From Tribonema minus (lineage: Eukaryota; Sar; Xanthophyceae; Tribonematales; Tribonemataceae): a stretch of 64,000 nucleotides of DNA. Of this stretch, positions 12,496 to 25,240 are shown piece by piece. Below the pieces are notes generated by a model. It had not been told where the DNA came from and ran no database searches. It worked only from the letters and a program-made list of their open reading frames with translations. The stretch is from positions 620,001 through 684,000 of the forward strand of contig JAFCMP010000457.1 in assembly GCA_017506865.1 (NCBI GenBank), given 5' to 3'. The translations under genes and the position numbers were made by a program. Within the stretch, counting starts at the first letter, position 1. Each line of letters starts with the position of its first letter.

Positions 12496-13820
12496 CTTCC
12501 TCTGTCCCAGTTTATTAGACAGTTCACTTTGAATTGCAATATTGAGGGAGAAGATGGCAACACTGGTACAATGTCATGATGTATAAATGGAAGAGAACCC
12601 CAAGGCCTTTCACATGCACCAATGAGTTTTGAAAACGGTCCACATCTTGAGATGTTGTCACAGTCCCACTACGAGGGTTAGGGTTTCGGCTCGCGGAAAA
12701 AACCGGCAAAACTGCAAGTTTGAACTTGCGCGAGTTTGAACACCGAAGACATGCAGCGCCACACGCACTATGGGCCATTAGAGCGATGGCAGTCTTAAAG
12801 AGACATGCGGTATAACAGTGCAGCTAGCATCTGTGAAGCACACTGGCGACAGGATTCCTCGTGGTGCGTGATCCGCGGTGGCACAGGAGCACGATGTGTT
12901 TCCCAGGATCTGTGCCAGAAGGCAGAGAATGCGCGCGCTGCCTGCCAAGCTGGCGGTGCTGGTGAGCTGTGCTGCACGTTCATATGCAGCTGGAAGGCTG
13001 CCCAGCCTCCAACCATCGCTGGCACCACGCTGGAGGCGGTGTCGGGTGTGTCTGTGAACAGCGCTAAATCTGCCGTGTTTTGGCTCATGCGGTCTACGTC
13101 GACTGCAGCACCTTGTATAGCTGAGCCAAGCTCAATACTCGCAGCCATTTGTTCAGATGCACGAAGGCCATGCTTTCTGACCGGCACATGCTCCAGAGGG
13201 TGTTGTGTGCACCCCCAGCAGGGTGAGAGCTGTAGCGACGACGACAGCACCGTAGCGTGCACTTCAACATGAAGTGGCGCTTTGTTGTGATAATGGCCAA
13301 ATATGACTACACTCCGTGTTGTCAGGTTGTAGTGGGTGGCAATGAGCGACCTCGCATCAAATGCATTACGCAAATCCACAGTATTGTCGTGATTTGGTGT
13401 GCATTTCATGCTCCAGGCTACGCACACACACAGGAGGTCTCAAGCGACTGCAACTGGCAGACCAAACAAAGTGCCTGATATGGTGTGTTTATTTGTCTGA
13501 AACCGCCTTTGGGAGCGCAAAGGGGATAACAAACACTAACTGCACCACAACGGGGTGCACAACCAGCAATAAGTGGGCATACGGCCGTGAAACGCGGCTG
13601 CTAATGTGCTTTTGTGCGCGCAAACGGGGCATATTCAAGGTCCTATCGCGTGCGCATGTAGGTCACCAACATAGGTCATGATATATCTTCTGACATCTTC
13701 TTAACCCTAATTCAGGAGTGCTGATCACTTTTCATTAGGGCATTTCGAGTATTTGCTGCCATCTTTGCCGTCAAAACTGCATTTCAAAGTGAACTGTCTA
13801 ATAAACTGGGACAGAGGAAG
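12496..13820. mobile_element. TA-flanked terminal-inverted-repeat element, 1325 bp (mariner/Stowaway-like ends)
   Basis: The left end starts CTTCCTCTGTCCCAGTTTAT and the right end is its reverse complement. The first 38 bp match perfectly, and homology continues imperfectly to about 72 bp (both arms reach AGATGGCA). The flanks are TA at 12494-12495 and 13821-13822, consistent with a Tc1/mariner-type TA target duplication. Inside is a 210-codon minus ORF (12795-13427) that shows no recognisable DDE/D transposase motif, so the element looks non-autonomous or carries an unrecognised gene. A telomere-like GGGTTAGGGTTT occurs at about 12676. A second element with the same outermost 14 bp lies at 37832-39155. 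Confidence 0.8.
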
Positions 13821-13822
13821 TA

Positions 13823-15551
13823 CAAGTTTTTCAAGGCGCACAAGGCTTCTGCCAATGCTGCCGCTTGTGTCACAGAGGACCACATGAAGGCAGCGTCGCT
13901 TGGTCGCTGCTGTCACACGCACTTGGCCTCATTCCTCCATGCCACTTAAGCAAACAGACTGGTGGACCTCTGTGCCACAGCATGTGCTGTGGCCACGTTC
14001 TCTCGTTGGCGACACACATACTTCGAAGTATGCATTGTCCAGCGGGAATATCTGACGTATGTGCCTCCGGCCGCAATGCCTCGTACATGTGAACTGAGCA
14101 CTGTTGTCGCTGATAGTCTGTCCATTCTGGGTACAGCAGCTTGGCAATTCAGCGCCCAATGTGGTCGTCACTGCTTACAAGTAGACGGATACAACACATA
14201 GTGCTGCTGCGGAATGTAGGGGGCGAAGGTGCATCACCAGCACACCCCACACCTCAGGTACGACGTATGCAGGCAAGATGCAGTGGCTTGTGTTTTCCTG
14301 CGCATGCAGGAGAGCGTGAGCGGCAGCAGGAGAAGGCGGCGCATTGTCAGCGCACTCTTCGACCTCACATAGACATTATGCAGCGCGTCCCTGACTTGAT
14401 GACGAATGCCATTGACTCATTGTCACTTTCGGGAGCCAGTATTTTTGAAATCAAACGCTGTGGGCATAGATAGCATGCTGAATGATATTTGTAGACGCAA
14501 AAATAACCTGTATCAACCAACTGGATGCTTCTGACAACATGCCATAATTGTTTGCTCTGTGCTGCTGTCTTCCAGATACAGTGTCACCATTCAGATGTAC
14601 CACTGCCAACTTGAATTTCAAGCACCTTCAGGAATTCCAGTCGAGCTCCTGGCCAATGCTCGCGCACGCGGGGATGGTGTGCCACGCACTCGCACCGGCG
14701 CGCACATAGTGTAACTGCTCAAGGCTTGCCAGCAACTTTGCCCCATGCAAGCGCCTGGCACATTGCACAGCAGGATTTGCCATACAAGAGTATGTACGGG
14801 GGCGTCCTTGATGGCAATTCTTGCGGCGCAGCAGTGTCATATAGACTCATACTTCAGCAGCACAAAATCCTATAGGTACATCAAACAACGATACCACCAG
14901 GTTGCATGCGCGTTGGCCCTCACCTTGGAGTCCATAGGGCTTCAGCACGTTGTTCACGGTCCTATGCGGCATGCGCAGGCATCAAGGGCCTGCACTCAGG
15001 GCGTGGGGGGGGGAGACGATCAATGCATGAGCTAATACACTGTCCAGCATTGACACTGATGATGTCATGAACAGGGGAAAGCAATGCAGTGCCGCCTGCA
15101 GCAGCATAACCGTTCAGGTACGTAGCATGTCGCTGCTCAGCAGCAGCTGCTGCTTATATCCTCAAATATTGCACTGTAACGGGCGCATGCTTTTCAGTTG
15201 TAGTGACACGGATGTTTTGCTGTTGGGAACAATGACCATACTGGGGCATGTATGTACTTTATATACTTCCGCTTGAGGGGCGGAAATCCTATGAAAAATG
15301 CAAGATGTGCAATTCCTGTACTACTCGTGTCAAGCGTGGACACATATGCATTTGTGACACAACGTAACACATGCATATACAGTTCTGGACTTTCTGTGTC
15401 CTAAGCGAAAAGTACCTTTCAAAACGCTTAATAATCCAGGTTGCGCCATGTTGCACGGCATGGCTCAAATTGCATATGAGCAGGACTGGGTATCGCAAGC
15501 GGCATCTCCAGTGCACTTATAAATCAATGACACTCAATGACAAGCGATATT
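13823..15551. other. Spacer with a LINE 3'-hairpin relic
   Basis: No gene is recognised here. At about 15262-15290 lies the motif ACTTCCGCTTGAGGGGCGGA followed by AATCCTATGAAAAATGCAA. It matches, in reverse complement, the hairpin at 36461-36482, and I read it as a short relic of the 3' end of a LINE-like element on the minus strand. Confidence 0.45.
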
Positions 15552-17611
15552 TCATATTGCGCCGGAGTTTCCAGAGATGCAGCACATTGTTGTGACTGCC
15601 TCATGATTACCTTCATCAGAACCAGTACCAGTGCCAGTGGTTGCCGTGGTCCCCGTGCCTGTGGTCGGTGTGGTTGCAGTGGTGCCTGTAGTTCCTGTGG
15701 TGCCTGTGGTGCCTGTTTTTGTAGTTCCGGTGCCAGTCGTGGTGCCTGTGTTCGTAGTTCCGGTGCCAGTTGTGGTGCCTGTGGTACCTGCGCAAGTGCA
15801 TGCGACGTGCCATGCATCAGCACCCATGCCTTCAACGAAAGTAGCGTCATGAAGGTCGAGAGGATCCATATCACTGCAGTCAGCTCATGTATGGCAGCTA
15901 CATTGAGATCCGCACGTATGCTGTTTGTTGCTTGCGTTATACTCTGAAGAAGCAAGGACGCAATATCCTTGTACAGCTGGTGCTCCATCAGCTCCATGGT
16001 GCACTTGTGTGGCATGAACACACAGAATGTTGCACACAGACAGAATGTTGAGCTGCATCGTAGCATCTGTACAATACACCACTGACATATGCCTTCATAC
16101 CATACACTGCAAAGAATGCATTGAGCAGCGCAGACAACGCATCGGGCAGGCGCGCGCACTCAGCGTACTTGAGGCGCTGCTTGGCAAGCGTCAGTGTAGC
16201 ACCTCCAAGTCATCCGCTGATGGCGTTGCTGAATCAGCGGACGACCACTACAATAGTTCATCAACGACACACAGCATCAAGCGGCTCGCGCACAGCACCA
16301 GCCCCTGTGCTTGTGGCCACGGTGCGCTGCCCCATACCTGGCCGCCTCCGTGCCTGCCGCGGTGCCCTCACCAGTGGGCGCCGCGGTACTGGCGGCAGTG
16401 CCCTCGCCAGTAGGCGCCGCGGTACCGGCCGCGGCGCCTACTGTGCCCGCGCCAGTGGGCGCTGGAGTGCCGCCGGCGGTGGTGGGCGGGGGCGAGCTAC
16501 CGGTCGCTGACGGCGCCGGCGGCGGAGTCCATCAAGGCGTCCATCAAGGCGTCGGAGCCAGTGCAGGTTGGGATGCACAGGAGTGGCGGGAAAAAGGGGG
16601 GGGGGGCGGGGGGTCACCCAGTGTCACCAACACACATGCGCACGCACATACGACGCTGGTACTTCTATACTATAGCTGCGTATACGAATGCGCAAACAGC
16701 AGTACGTCAGCCAACTGCAGCGACCGACCATGTCAGGCCTTCCCCGTCCTCCCTTGGCCCTGCTCTACGGCAATGCAGCCAGCAACACTGAGCTCACCGC
16801 CGCCGCCGGGCCCCATGCCGCCAGCGCCACCAGCGCCGCCGCCGCGGCCCCTCTTGCCGCTGGGCCTGCAGACCCACTTGCAGCCGTGCTGCCCCCAATG
16901 CCTGTGGCAATCGCGCTTGCAGCGGAGGTATCCCTTCCTCTGCCAATAATCTGTCTGCTTCTTGGTGGGTTCACCACCAGCGCCGCCGCCCTGCATGTCG
17001 CCGCCGTCGCCGCCGCCGCCGGCGATGGTCTCGGACGGCGTAGCGGCCGGGGCGTAGGGTTCACAGCGCCGGGTTCGGTGGGGCTGCAGCACCAGGCCAG
17101 ACATGAGATGTAGTTTTCAGTTTGCTTGTGCATACTCCAGCAATGACATCTGAGCCTGCCTAAATTATGCTCGTTTGAAGTAATGGTTGTGTGATTTGTC
17201 GGTTGATATTCGCGCCGGAGCTGTAATGCCACAAGCATGATATATGTGTGTGGTGATGGAATGAATCAATCATTGGGTCCTAAGAGCAGAAGCGACGTGT
17301 AGTTGCTCAAAAGTCAATTCATCATCTCTAGCCAGTGCGTTGCCGACTGCAGACGCTGCCTTGCAGCCATAAGGAACTTCCCAGCGTGACGCGCACACCG
17401 TTGAAGATTCAGAACAGTTAAAGTCTCACCTTACAGTGGTGGTGGCCAGGTCCAGGCCAGAGCCCAGGCCAGGCCAGCCCAGCCGGCGCTCGTTCTCCTC
17501 CTGACTGCTTCTCGACCACGTGTGGCCAAGTCGGGCGTAGGTGCCGCCTCGGCACAGCGCAAGGACAGCGAGAACAGCCCGCATGGCAAGAACAGCGAGA
17601 ACAGCCCGCAT
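15552..17611 (-). CDS. Candidate secreted mucin-like Thr/Gly/Pro-rich protein (4 exons, about 317 aa)
   Basis: Exons in gene order: 17435-17611, 16798-17083, 16338-16506, 15552-15873. The phases 0, 1 and 2 at the three junctions all agree, which is the main evidence for the gene. The start at 17611 gives a signal peptide made of two copies of MRAVLAVLA followed by LC. Exon 2 is Gly-rich with a basic Cys cluster (RCKRDCHRHW, then GCKWVC). Exon 3 repeats APTGEGTAA-type units. Exon 4 has a non-repetitive start (SDMDPLDLHDATFVEG), then VACTC, then a long run of TGTT units. Thr-rich repeats suggest heavy O-glycosylation and a role in the wall or extracellular matrix; this is inference. A G-run on the plus strand near 16597-16616 gives exon 3 the C-rich acceptor tract typical of this window. 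Exon 1 could instead splice at 17430 (phase 2). The 3' end is uncertain: a donor-like GAAG/GTAATC lies at 15611 and may lead to further exons. Confidence 0.55.
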
Positions 17612-17635
17612 GTCGACTGCCTCAGCTTGATCACA
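17582..17635. repeat. 27-bp tandem duplication inside a signal-peptide coding region
   Basis: On the plus strand the unit AA(G/C)A(A/C)CAGCGAGAACAGCC followed by CGCATG(G/T) occurs twice in a row. On the minus strand each unit encodes MRAVLAVLA, so the duplication doubles the hydrophobic core of the signal peptide and supplies a second in-frame Met. Confidence 0.7.
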
Positions 17636-18429
17636 CAGGCGGACTTTTTGGGGAGAGAGAGCGCCACAGCTACACAGCACAGCGAGAGCCTCTTAGAGTT
17701 TTCTTGCGTGCTGAACGTTGAACACCGAGACCCTCTGAGAGCTATAATATCTGAGTCCCTGAACGTCGATGCAACGAGGCTGGGTGAGCACCTGAATGTC
17801 TGGCCTGACCTGAAAAGGATGAGGGGTGCGGATTGGGCGGGCCAACGCCCACAGCAGTGCAAGACCATTTCATTAAGCCTGCACGCACGCCACCGAACCG
17901 CGAAGCATCAACTTCATCACAGTCAGGGCTGGACAATGACATCGACTCAGAGCCAGATGACGTGACAAATCATTGAAGTTGCTGCACAGTGGCACGCAGA
18001 TGTGACAAAACTTCGATGATATTGCTGCACAATGGTACGCAGCCTGAGTATCTGATTGGCGATGTCCTTAACTATCTACTTCTGAAGTACACACAACCAT
18101 TCAAGTATGGCAATTATTCCGTAAACTGCTGTGATATTATTTATCAACTAATGATGGCCCTGTCAGAATGTGGGTCATGATGCGCCATAAATCCTCCACT
18201 TCAAATGGGGGTACAGAAATCCAGAGGCCGTGAAGTGGCCAGGTGCACTGTGCACACTGTGCTCAGTAGTCAACGGAAGGTTGGCGCAGTGCCGTTGCAC
18301 CGCCGCGTGCCTGAACAATTACACGGACTCAACAGGAGTCCTCCGTGTCCAGGATATGAAATCGCGCTGTCGCAAATCTACATGGGCCCGCTTAGCACTG
18401 CCCAACAAGGGGCAGTACTGCAGAACGGC
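17636..18429. other. Spacer between the mucin-like gene and the PPR gene
   Basis: This should contain the promoter of the minus-strand mucin-like gene and the 3' UTR of the PPR gene. An open minus frame (up to 17868) precedes the chosen mucin start, but it is Cys/Ser-rich and lacks leader character. No other feature was seen. Confidence 0.4.
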
Positions 18430-21400
18430 TCAGATATCCGACGTCTGAAACTGAGCAGCAAAAGCTGTCGCATCGTCGTGAGCGTCAACTTCCTCCAGCG
18501 CCGCCACGATGCGGCGCACGAGCGGGGCCGGCGGCGGAGCGCCGCCGCCATAGCTCTCCCGCACGCACGCCACGACCGCCAGCACGGCGCGGCGGCTGCC
18601 CACCGCGGCGGCGGCGCGCGTGAGAGACTCCAAGAACTGGCTGAGATGGCGCGCGTAGTCGGCGTCGCCGCTCGCGACGGGCCGCACGAGGCCGGCGTCG
18701 CGCGCGCTCGCGAGCAGCGCGGTCGCGCGTCGCCACTGCGCAGCCTCGCAGTGCGCGCGCGCCAGCGCAGCCACTGTATCCATGCCCTGCGCCACGCCGC
18801 GCTGGCGCATGAGCTCCAGGACCGGCGCCGCGGACGCGTTGCCGCGCGCGTGCGCCGCCGCCGCCAGCGCGTAGTGCTGCCGCGCCGCCGCCGCCGCGGG
18901 CGGTGTGCAGTGCTGCAGCAGGTGCAGGGCTTGCGCGCCGAGGCCGCCGCTGGCGCACGCCTTCAGCGCCAGGCCGAGGATGCGCGCGTGGTGCTCCGGC
19001 GCTGCGGCGCCGCCGTCGCCGCCACCGCCGCCGCCGCCGCTCAGGAGGTGCCGCTGCGCCACGTCGGCGGCCTGCTGCCACTGCGCCGCCGCCATGCACG
19101 CGCGCGCCGCGTGCACGACCGCCGCCGCGTCCACGAGCACGCCGTCCGCCTCCATGTCGCCGAGCACCGCCAGCGCCTCGCGCCAGCGCGCACCATTCTC
19201 GTACACCTCCAGCAGCGCGTCGTACGCCCTGCGCGGCAGCGGCGCGAGCCCCGCCTGCCGCGCCTCCGCCGCCAGCGCGCCGCACAGGCGCCAGTCGCCG
19301 GTGCCGCCGACCGCGGCGATGGCGGCGGCGTACGACGCGGCGCCGGGTGGGAAGGCGTACTGCCCCGACTTGAGCGCGTTGAGCGTGTCCAGCGCCTCTG
19401 TCGTGCGCACCAACTGGCCAAGCAGCGCGATGCGCAGGTCGACGCACTCCGCTACCAGCGGCGCCGGCGCGCGCTCCAGCGTGGCCAGGGCGCGCTGCGC
19501 GTCGCCGCGGCGGCGCAGCGCGCGCGCCGCCAGCACGTGGCTCATCGCGTCCGCAGTGGTGCCGCTCTCCGCGAGCAGCGCGAGGGCGCCATCCGCTTCC
19601 CCCGCCCGCGCGCACGCCGCCAGCGCCGCATTCCACACCCTCGCGCCTCGGCCGTCGCTGCCAGCGGCAGCGGCCTCACGCGCCAGCTCTGAAGCGGCGC
19701 GCCAGTCGCCGGCGGCGGCGTGCAGCGCCGCGACGGCGGAGAAGGCCGCGGCGTCGGGCGCGACGCCGCGCGCGCGCATGTCACGCCACACACCCAGCGC
19801 CTCTTCGCGGCGCCCCGCAGCGCCACAGGCGGATATGACGGCGGCGTACGCCTGCGCGTCTGCCGCGGCGCCCGCCGCCTCGAGCCGCGCCAGAAGCGCG
19901 ACGGCCTCCGCCCAGCGCCCCGCACGCCCCAACACCGCCGCCGCCTGCGTCGCTGCCGCTGCACCGCTCGCCGGCCGCTGCCCCAGAACAGCGTCGACCA
20001 GCGCTGGCGCTGCATCCGCGCAGCGCGCCGCGAGAGCGTCCGCAGCGGCGTCGGGCGGCGCCGCCGCGAGGCAGCGCAGCAGCGCCAGCGCGAGCTGCGG
20101 CGCGAGCGCGACGCCGTCCTCGCGCGCCCAGCGCAGCAGCAGCAGCGCGCCGTCGCGGCGCTGCGCCGCCGTGCATGCACCCGCGGCGACGCTGAGCGCG
20201 ACCGCGTCGGGCGTCGCGCCGGCGGCGTGCGCGCGCATGCGGCGCACGAGGGCGAGCGCGTCGTGCGCGCGGCCGGCGGCGGCGCACGCCGCGAGCGCGC
20301 TCGTCGCAGCGCGGCGATCGAGCGGCAGGCCCAGCGCGCGCGCCTCGCCAAGCAGGTCGAGCGCCTCGCGGTGCAGGCCCGCGCGGCCGCACGCGGTGAT
20401 GGCGCTGGAGTATGCGGACGCGCCGACCTGCCAGGGGGGGGGGGGGGGGGGGCAGGCGAGGGGTCAGGGTGTGGTACATGGCGAGAAGCAGTCGGTGCTG
20501 CGATGCGGTGTTGCCCGTCTGCAGCCCAGAGCACGACCTCGCAGCACTGCCGTGTGCCTGCTGGTGCACTCTGGCAGCATACTTGGAACATGCAAGTGTA
20601 CTTGTCATCAAGCTTAGGCAGACATGAGTCGATTCGTCGTGAGGCACACGTCAAGACCATACGCACACACGACACAGCGCCTGCGCAGTGTTAGCCACGA
20701 CACTACACACCCCTACCGCAAGGCTTGGCCAATGGCCTGTGGCCCGGCACACTACATAAGCAGCCGCGGCGCGCACCTCGCAGCCGTCCCTGGTCATCCG
20801 CCGCAGCAGCCCCACCGCAGTAGCGCCATCCCCCGCCAGCGCCGCCGCCGCCAGCGCCGTCGCCATCGTGCGCCCATCCGGCGTAATGCCCTGCGCCTGC
20901 ATCTCAACGTGCAGCCGCAGCGCCGCCGCCGCAGGCGCTTCCTGCACGCACTTTGCGCTGCCTTCCGCCGCGGCGTCCGCCACGCGGTGCGGCGGCGCAG
21001 CGCGCGGCGCCGCTGCTGTTGCAGCCGCGGCGGCCATGCACGCGCGCATGCTCTGCAGGTACGTCCCCCGGTCGGGCCGCAAGCCGCGCCGCCGCGCCTC
21101 GTCGAGAAGCTCAAGCGCTACGCGCCAGTCAGCGCCGCCGCCGCCGCTTTCGCCGCTGCTGCTGGTGCTGGTGCTGCCGCCGCAGCACCCGCGCAGCGCC
21201 GCGTTAAAGGTGATGACGGACGGCGGCGGGCCGTGCTCCAGCATGCTGCGGAGCATCGCCATGGCGCGCGCGGTCTCGCCGGCGCGCACGCACGCTGCGA
21301 TTGCGGACGTGTAACTGAAGGCATCTGGGGCTGCTCCGGCCTGAAAGAGGGTATAGGCAACGCGTTGCAGTTCGTGCTCGCCGCTGAGTCTTCTGCTAGC

Positions 21401-24360
21401 AGTGAAGTTGGCAATGAAGGTGCCGCAAGCGTGTTAGATGTTGAGTGCTTCTGAGCCAGCTGCTCCAGAGAAGTAGTAGGGTTTGAAAGACTTCGAAGTA
21501 TGTAGGTTGAGCTGCCGGATAATGCGGACACATGATGCTCAAACGGTGCCCTGGCCCCGCTCCTTCGAGTACAGCAGGTGTGACCGCGCCAGTTTGCGCA
21601 CCGGTAGCACCTGCTCAGTGAACGTCTCCGGAGACGATGGCAGGTGGTACGCACCCGCCCAAGCATCAGGCCTGCCAATGGGAAGTCGCACCCTGCGTCA
21701 ACCATCAGTCTCAGCGTACCTGCCGCATGCGCTCCATCATGGCGAGCGCGCCACGCCAGTCGCCGGCGCGCCCGTGCGCCGCAATCGCCGCGTTGTACGC
21801 CACCGCATGCTCTGCCGCCGCCGCCGCCGCTGCCGCCGCGCTCGCGCCGCCGTCGCCCCCCACCCCCGCCGCCGCCGCTGCTGCCTCCATCGCGCGCAGC
21901 ACCAGCTCCAGCTCCGCCAGCTGCCCCGCGCGCGCCATCGCTGCCGCGGCGTGCTTGTAGCAGGTCGCGTCGGGCGCCGTGCCAGCGGCGCGCATGTCGG
22001 CGAGCAGCTGGAGGCAGCGCTGCCACTCACCGCTCGCCTGCGCGCGTGCAGGTGTTGAGGGCAGCGGCGGCGGTCAGCAGGAGGGAGGCGTGAGCGGGGC
22101 AACTGGGGACACGACGATAGCGAGGGTTGAGGACAGCCGAGGACAAGAGCTCTGCCGTGTTGCCAAGCGTGACGATTCACTGGCCATGGCTGCGAGGTGA
22201 TCATGAAGGGCTGAGAGGGGGACGGGGGCCGTCTTCCTGTGGGCGCGCCAGGCTGCTGTCACCCGAGGTGCCAAAGACACCACAGCGGACACCGCGCATG
22301 CCCCCGAGCAGTGCCCATGCCCCTAAGCAGTGCCCACGCGCAGGGAGCAGCTCCCAATGGCAACTGGAGATGCAGCAGCCTTGGTCGCGCTGCCACGAAG
22401 CATCGACGCGACCGCTGCCGGCCCGCGCACCAAACGCTCCAGCGACCACCCCCCGTTGAGAACTTTGCACCCCCCACCAACAGCAGCAGCACTCGCCGCT
22501 GCGACGGTCCACGTACGCACCTTGAGCGCGGCCAGCGCAAACTGGTACGCGGCGCGGCCGGGGCGCAGCGCGTACTTCAACTGCATCTCGTCGAGCAGCT
22601 GCGCGGCGAGGTCCGCCTGCGCCTCGCGCACGCACGCGCGCACGGCCATGGCGTAGGAAAGCGCGTCCGGCTGCAGGCCGCGCTGCTCGAGCTGCCGCAG
22701 CAGCGTCAGCGCGAGCCTCCAGTCGCCCCTGGCGCGCGCGAATGGCAGGGTAGGTAGGGTATGTGGGAGTTGTATGGGGGGGGCGAGGCGCGAAGAGGTC
22801 GTTGCGTTGCGCGAGCACGGGAGGGGCGTGAGCGCACGTCGTGAGCGCTGTGGTGTATTGGCACTTCTAGCGGTTACGGTGCTGAATGCGTGAGCAATGA
22901 CAGACATGCATTCGCCAGAGGCTTGCCATTGCCGCTGCAGGTTCGCATGCAGCAGCACTGCATGCTGATGGTGTCCTTGCACATGTTGGGCACCATGTTT
23001 TGCGCTGTCGCTGAGTCACTGCCGTGTGCTGTAGGGTCATGCAATGATCGGTACACAGGAACATCAAGTCTGCATCATTGACGGCACATGAGAGCAGAGC
23101 AGCAGGGACGGAGGTGAGTGCAGATCTTGTGGTGTCGCCGCCAGCATTAATGCGCCGCCGATGGACCCAAAAGTCGTGACTGCCTTACACTGCAATCTAT
23201 GACAAAGAGGCTCGCAGGTTCAACATTGCACGCATGTACTCACTTGACTCCGCACCCCGTTAATATCGTGTTGAAAGTCACAATGTTTGGCTCCACATTG
23301 CTCCGATCCATTTCGTCCAGAAGTGACAGCGCCAGTTCCAGCTTCTTGCCCCTCGTGGCAGCAGCGATTGCGCAGCTGTTGTGCGCGAGACGGGACGGCA
23401 GGCGAATACAACTGTGATGTCGCATATACTAGTGGTGACCGCCTCGTTGTCAGCTTCGGCATCGCACGCATGAACCTCCAAAGCGTTTTCGCAACGGTGA
23501 CGTCTGCTGGTGTCAATGAATGAATTGAGCATCACTCAGCCTACTCTTGTGTCTTGCAGCGTACAAATTGTGCGTGCACGCCTTCATGTGGGCTTATCCA
23601 GCAATGGCTTCTGCTGCTACCAAGATTGAACGCCACACAAGCTTGTGCTGAACCAGAGATCAGACCAACACATCGCGCAGATCAGAGAGCACATGCGCTG
23701 CGCCTTCAAACGTCAACGCACGTGCAGAACACACCTGTAACTGACAACATCCGGCGCGGCGCCGTTCTTGGCCATCGTCCCCAGCAGCGCCAGCGCCTCG
23801 TTGGACCGCCCGCTCTTGCTGGTGGCGCTGATGGCGGTGTTGTACACGGACACGGGCAACGGCGGCAGCGCGCCAGACCGCACCCTGCCGTGCAGTGCGT
23901 CCAGCTCCGCCAAAACGCTTGGCCACTTGCCCTGGCGTCCAAACAGCTTCATGGCCCTGACGCTGTCCTCAAATTGAGAGTGCTCGCCGTCTGCTGCTGC
24001 TGCTGCTGTCCTGCCGGGCTTCCGCTGCGACTGCGTCTTCACCACGCGCTGTTGGCTGGCGGCATGGTCGAGGCCACCTGCGCTGTCCCTGCTTTTGCGA
24101 CTGCCCAAGCCGCCTTTGTCACCGCTGCTGCTGCCTTTGCGAGCATCGTCACGGAGACCGCCTTGGTGACTTTCGCTCCTGCATTGCGCCACCTCCAGCG
24201 TCCCAATGGCAGTGGTCGAACGGTGCTCATCAGCTTGTGACCGGCTGCATCTGGCTCTCTTTCTGCCTCGAAAGCCAACAGCGAGGTGCGGCGCGAAAGC
24301 AAATGCAGGAGGGGCAAAGCCGACGCCGCGTGCGCTGGTGCCGCCACCTTCCTGTAACAT
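18430..24360 (-). CDS. Pentatricopeptide-repeat (PPR) protein, 6 exons, 1281 aa
   Basis: Exons in gene order: 23735-24360, 23244-23375, 22521-22728, 21720-22037, 20777-21340, 18430-20427. Phases agree throughout and the total is 1282 codons. PPR helical pairs run through the protein. Clear examples are APDVVSYSCAIAAATRGKKL spanning the exon 1-2 junction, DEMDRSNVEPNIVTFNTIL, PDAFSYTSAIAACVRAG, PPPSVITFNAALRGC and ADAQAYAAVISACGAAGRRE. PPR proteins bind organellar RNA and act in processing, editing or translation; no DYW or NYN nuclease domain is visible here. The start is taken at the ATG at 24360. The next in-frame codons upstream lack ATG and end in a stop, and the N-terminus contains GFAPPAFAFAP within an Arg-rich stretch. 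Plastid or mitochondrial targeting is likely but cannot be decided. Exon 6 is very Ala-rich, a result of high GC. Confidence 0.85.
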
Positions 24361-25240
24361 TATTGCAGCTAGAAGGGACAGCGTGTGATGCGCCAGCGCC
24401 CCCACCTCAGCGTGGCGCCACGCCCAGCATCCTTTCGACTGATCCTACAATTTCACACCAATCCAGGACAGGAGTTCACCATTGAAGTTGCCTTTCAGGT
24501 GAAGTTCAACTCTTGAGCCCATGAACTAGCCCCCCCCCCCGTGGCCAACAGCAGGTTGTGAGCAAACATCTACACACCACACCCATGCAAATGCGGCGTG
24601 GTGCACTTGGCCACACATGAGGCACAAGTGTGACACATCAAGCCCAAGCGCAGCAAAGCCAAGAACCACGAAGTATTTTCCACATCAAGTACATCACAAA
24701 TAAGTCGTAGGCCACAGGAGTAGGATACAACGCACAATTGCTGTCGGCAACAGAGCACACTAAATATCTACTGTCTGGTACACGCGCCGTAGCGGTGGCG
24801 CTAGAAGCTGGAGCCAAAGACTCAACCCCCCAAACCTGAATGGCCCAAAAGGCAAGGGCGGAGAACCTGACATAAGCGTACTCATGGTGCTGGTAAGATG
24901 CGTCTGTGTGCGCGCACCAGCCGTTCACGCACATGGCATATGCCCTCTTCTAAACCGGGCGCTCTGCTGACCGCGTGCAGCCTGCTGGCGCCAAGTCCCT
25001 GCCGCAAATGCTCACGCAATGAGCATCCGGTGTCCGCACCTCTAGCAACATGGAGGCAGGGCGACGCAGAGTGGCGCGACACATTGCAGCAGCCGCTCTG
25101 TGAGCTGCCGCCGCAGCAGCGCGTGGCAGCAGCCACGTCTCGTGGCACTCATCGTGACTGCAGTAACCGCATCCGCTTCGAGCGCGCCGCCGCGCACGTG
25201 TGCGCGCCCGTGTGCGCACCCGCAGCCCGCGCAGCAGCCC
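24361..25240. other. Spacer between PPR gene start and RhoGDI-like gene end
   Basis: The two minus-strand genes are in tandem here, so this 880 bp should hold the PPR promoter. No exon or repeat stands out; a short C-run lies at 24531-24540. Confidence 0.4.

Noticed and set aside
15552-15869. CRISPR-like or minisatellite reading of the TGTT-coding repeat
   Set aside because: Repeat units are 9-12 bp, contiguous and coding, without spacers; a eukaryotic Thr/Gly repeat exon fits better.
16311-16949. Plus-strand Pro/Val/Ala-rich ORF
   Set aside because: The minus strand gives a phase-consistent exon with acceptor and donor; the plus frame has neither.
18205-20694. Very long plus-strand ORFs (up to 570 codons) opposite the PPR exons
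   Set aside because: Arg/Ala/Pro-rich shadows of the GC-rich PPR coding strand; the minus frame has clear PPR motifs.
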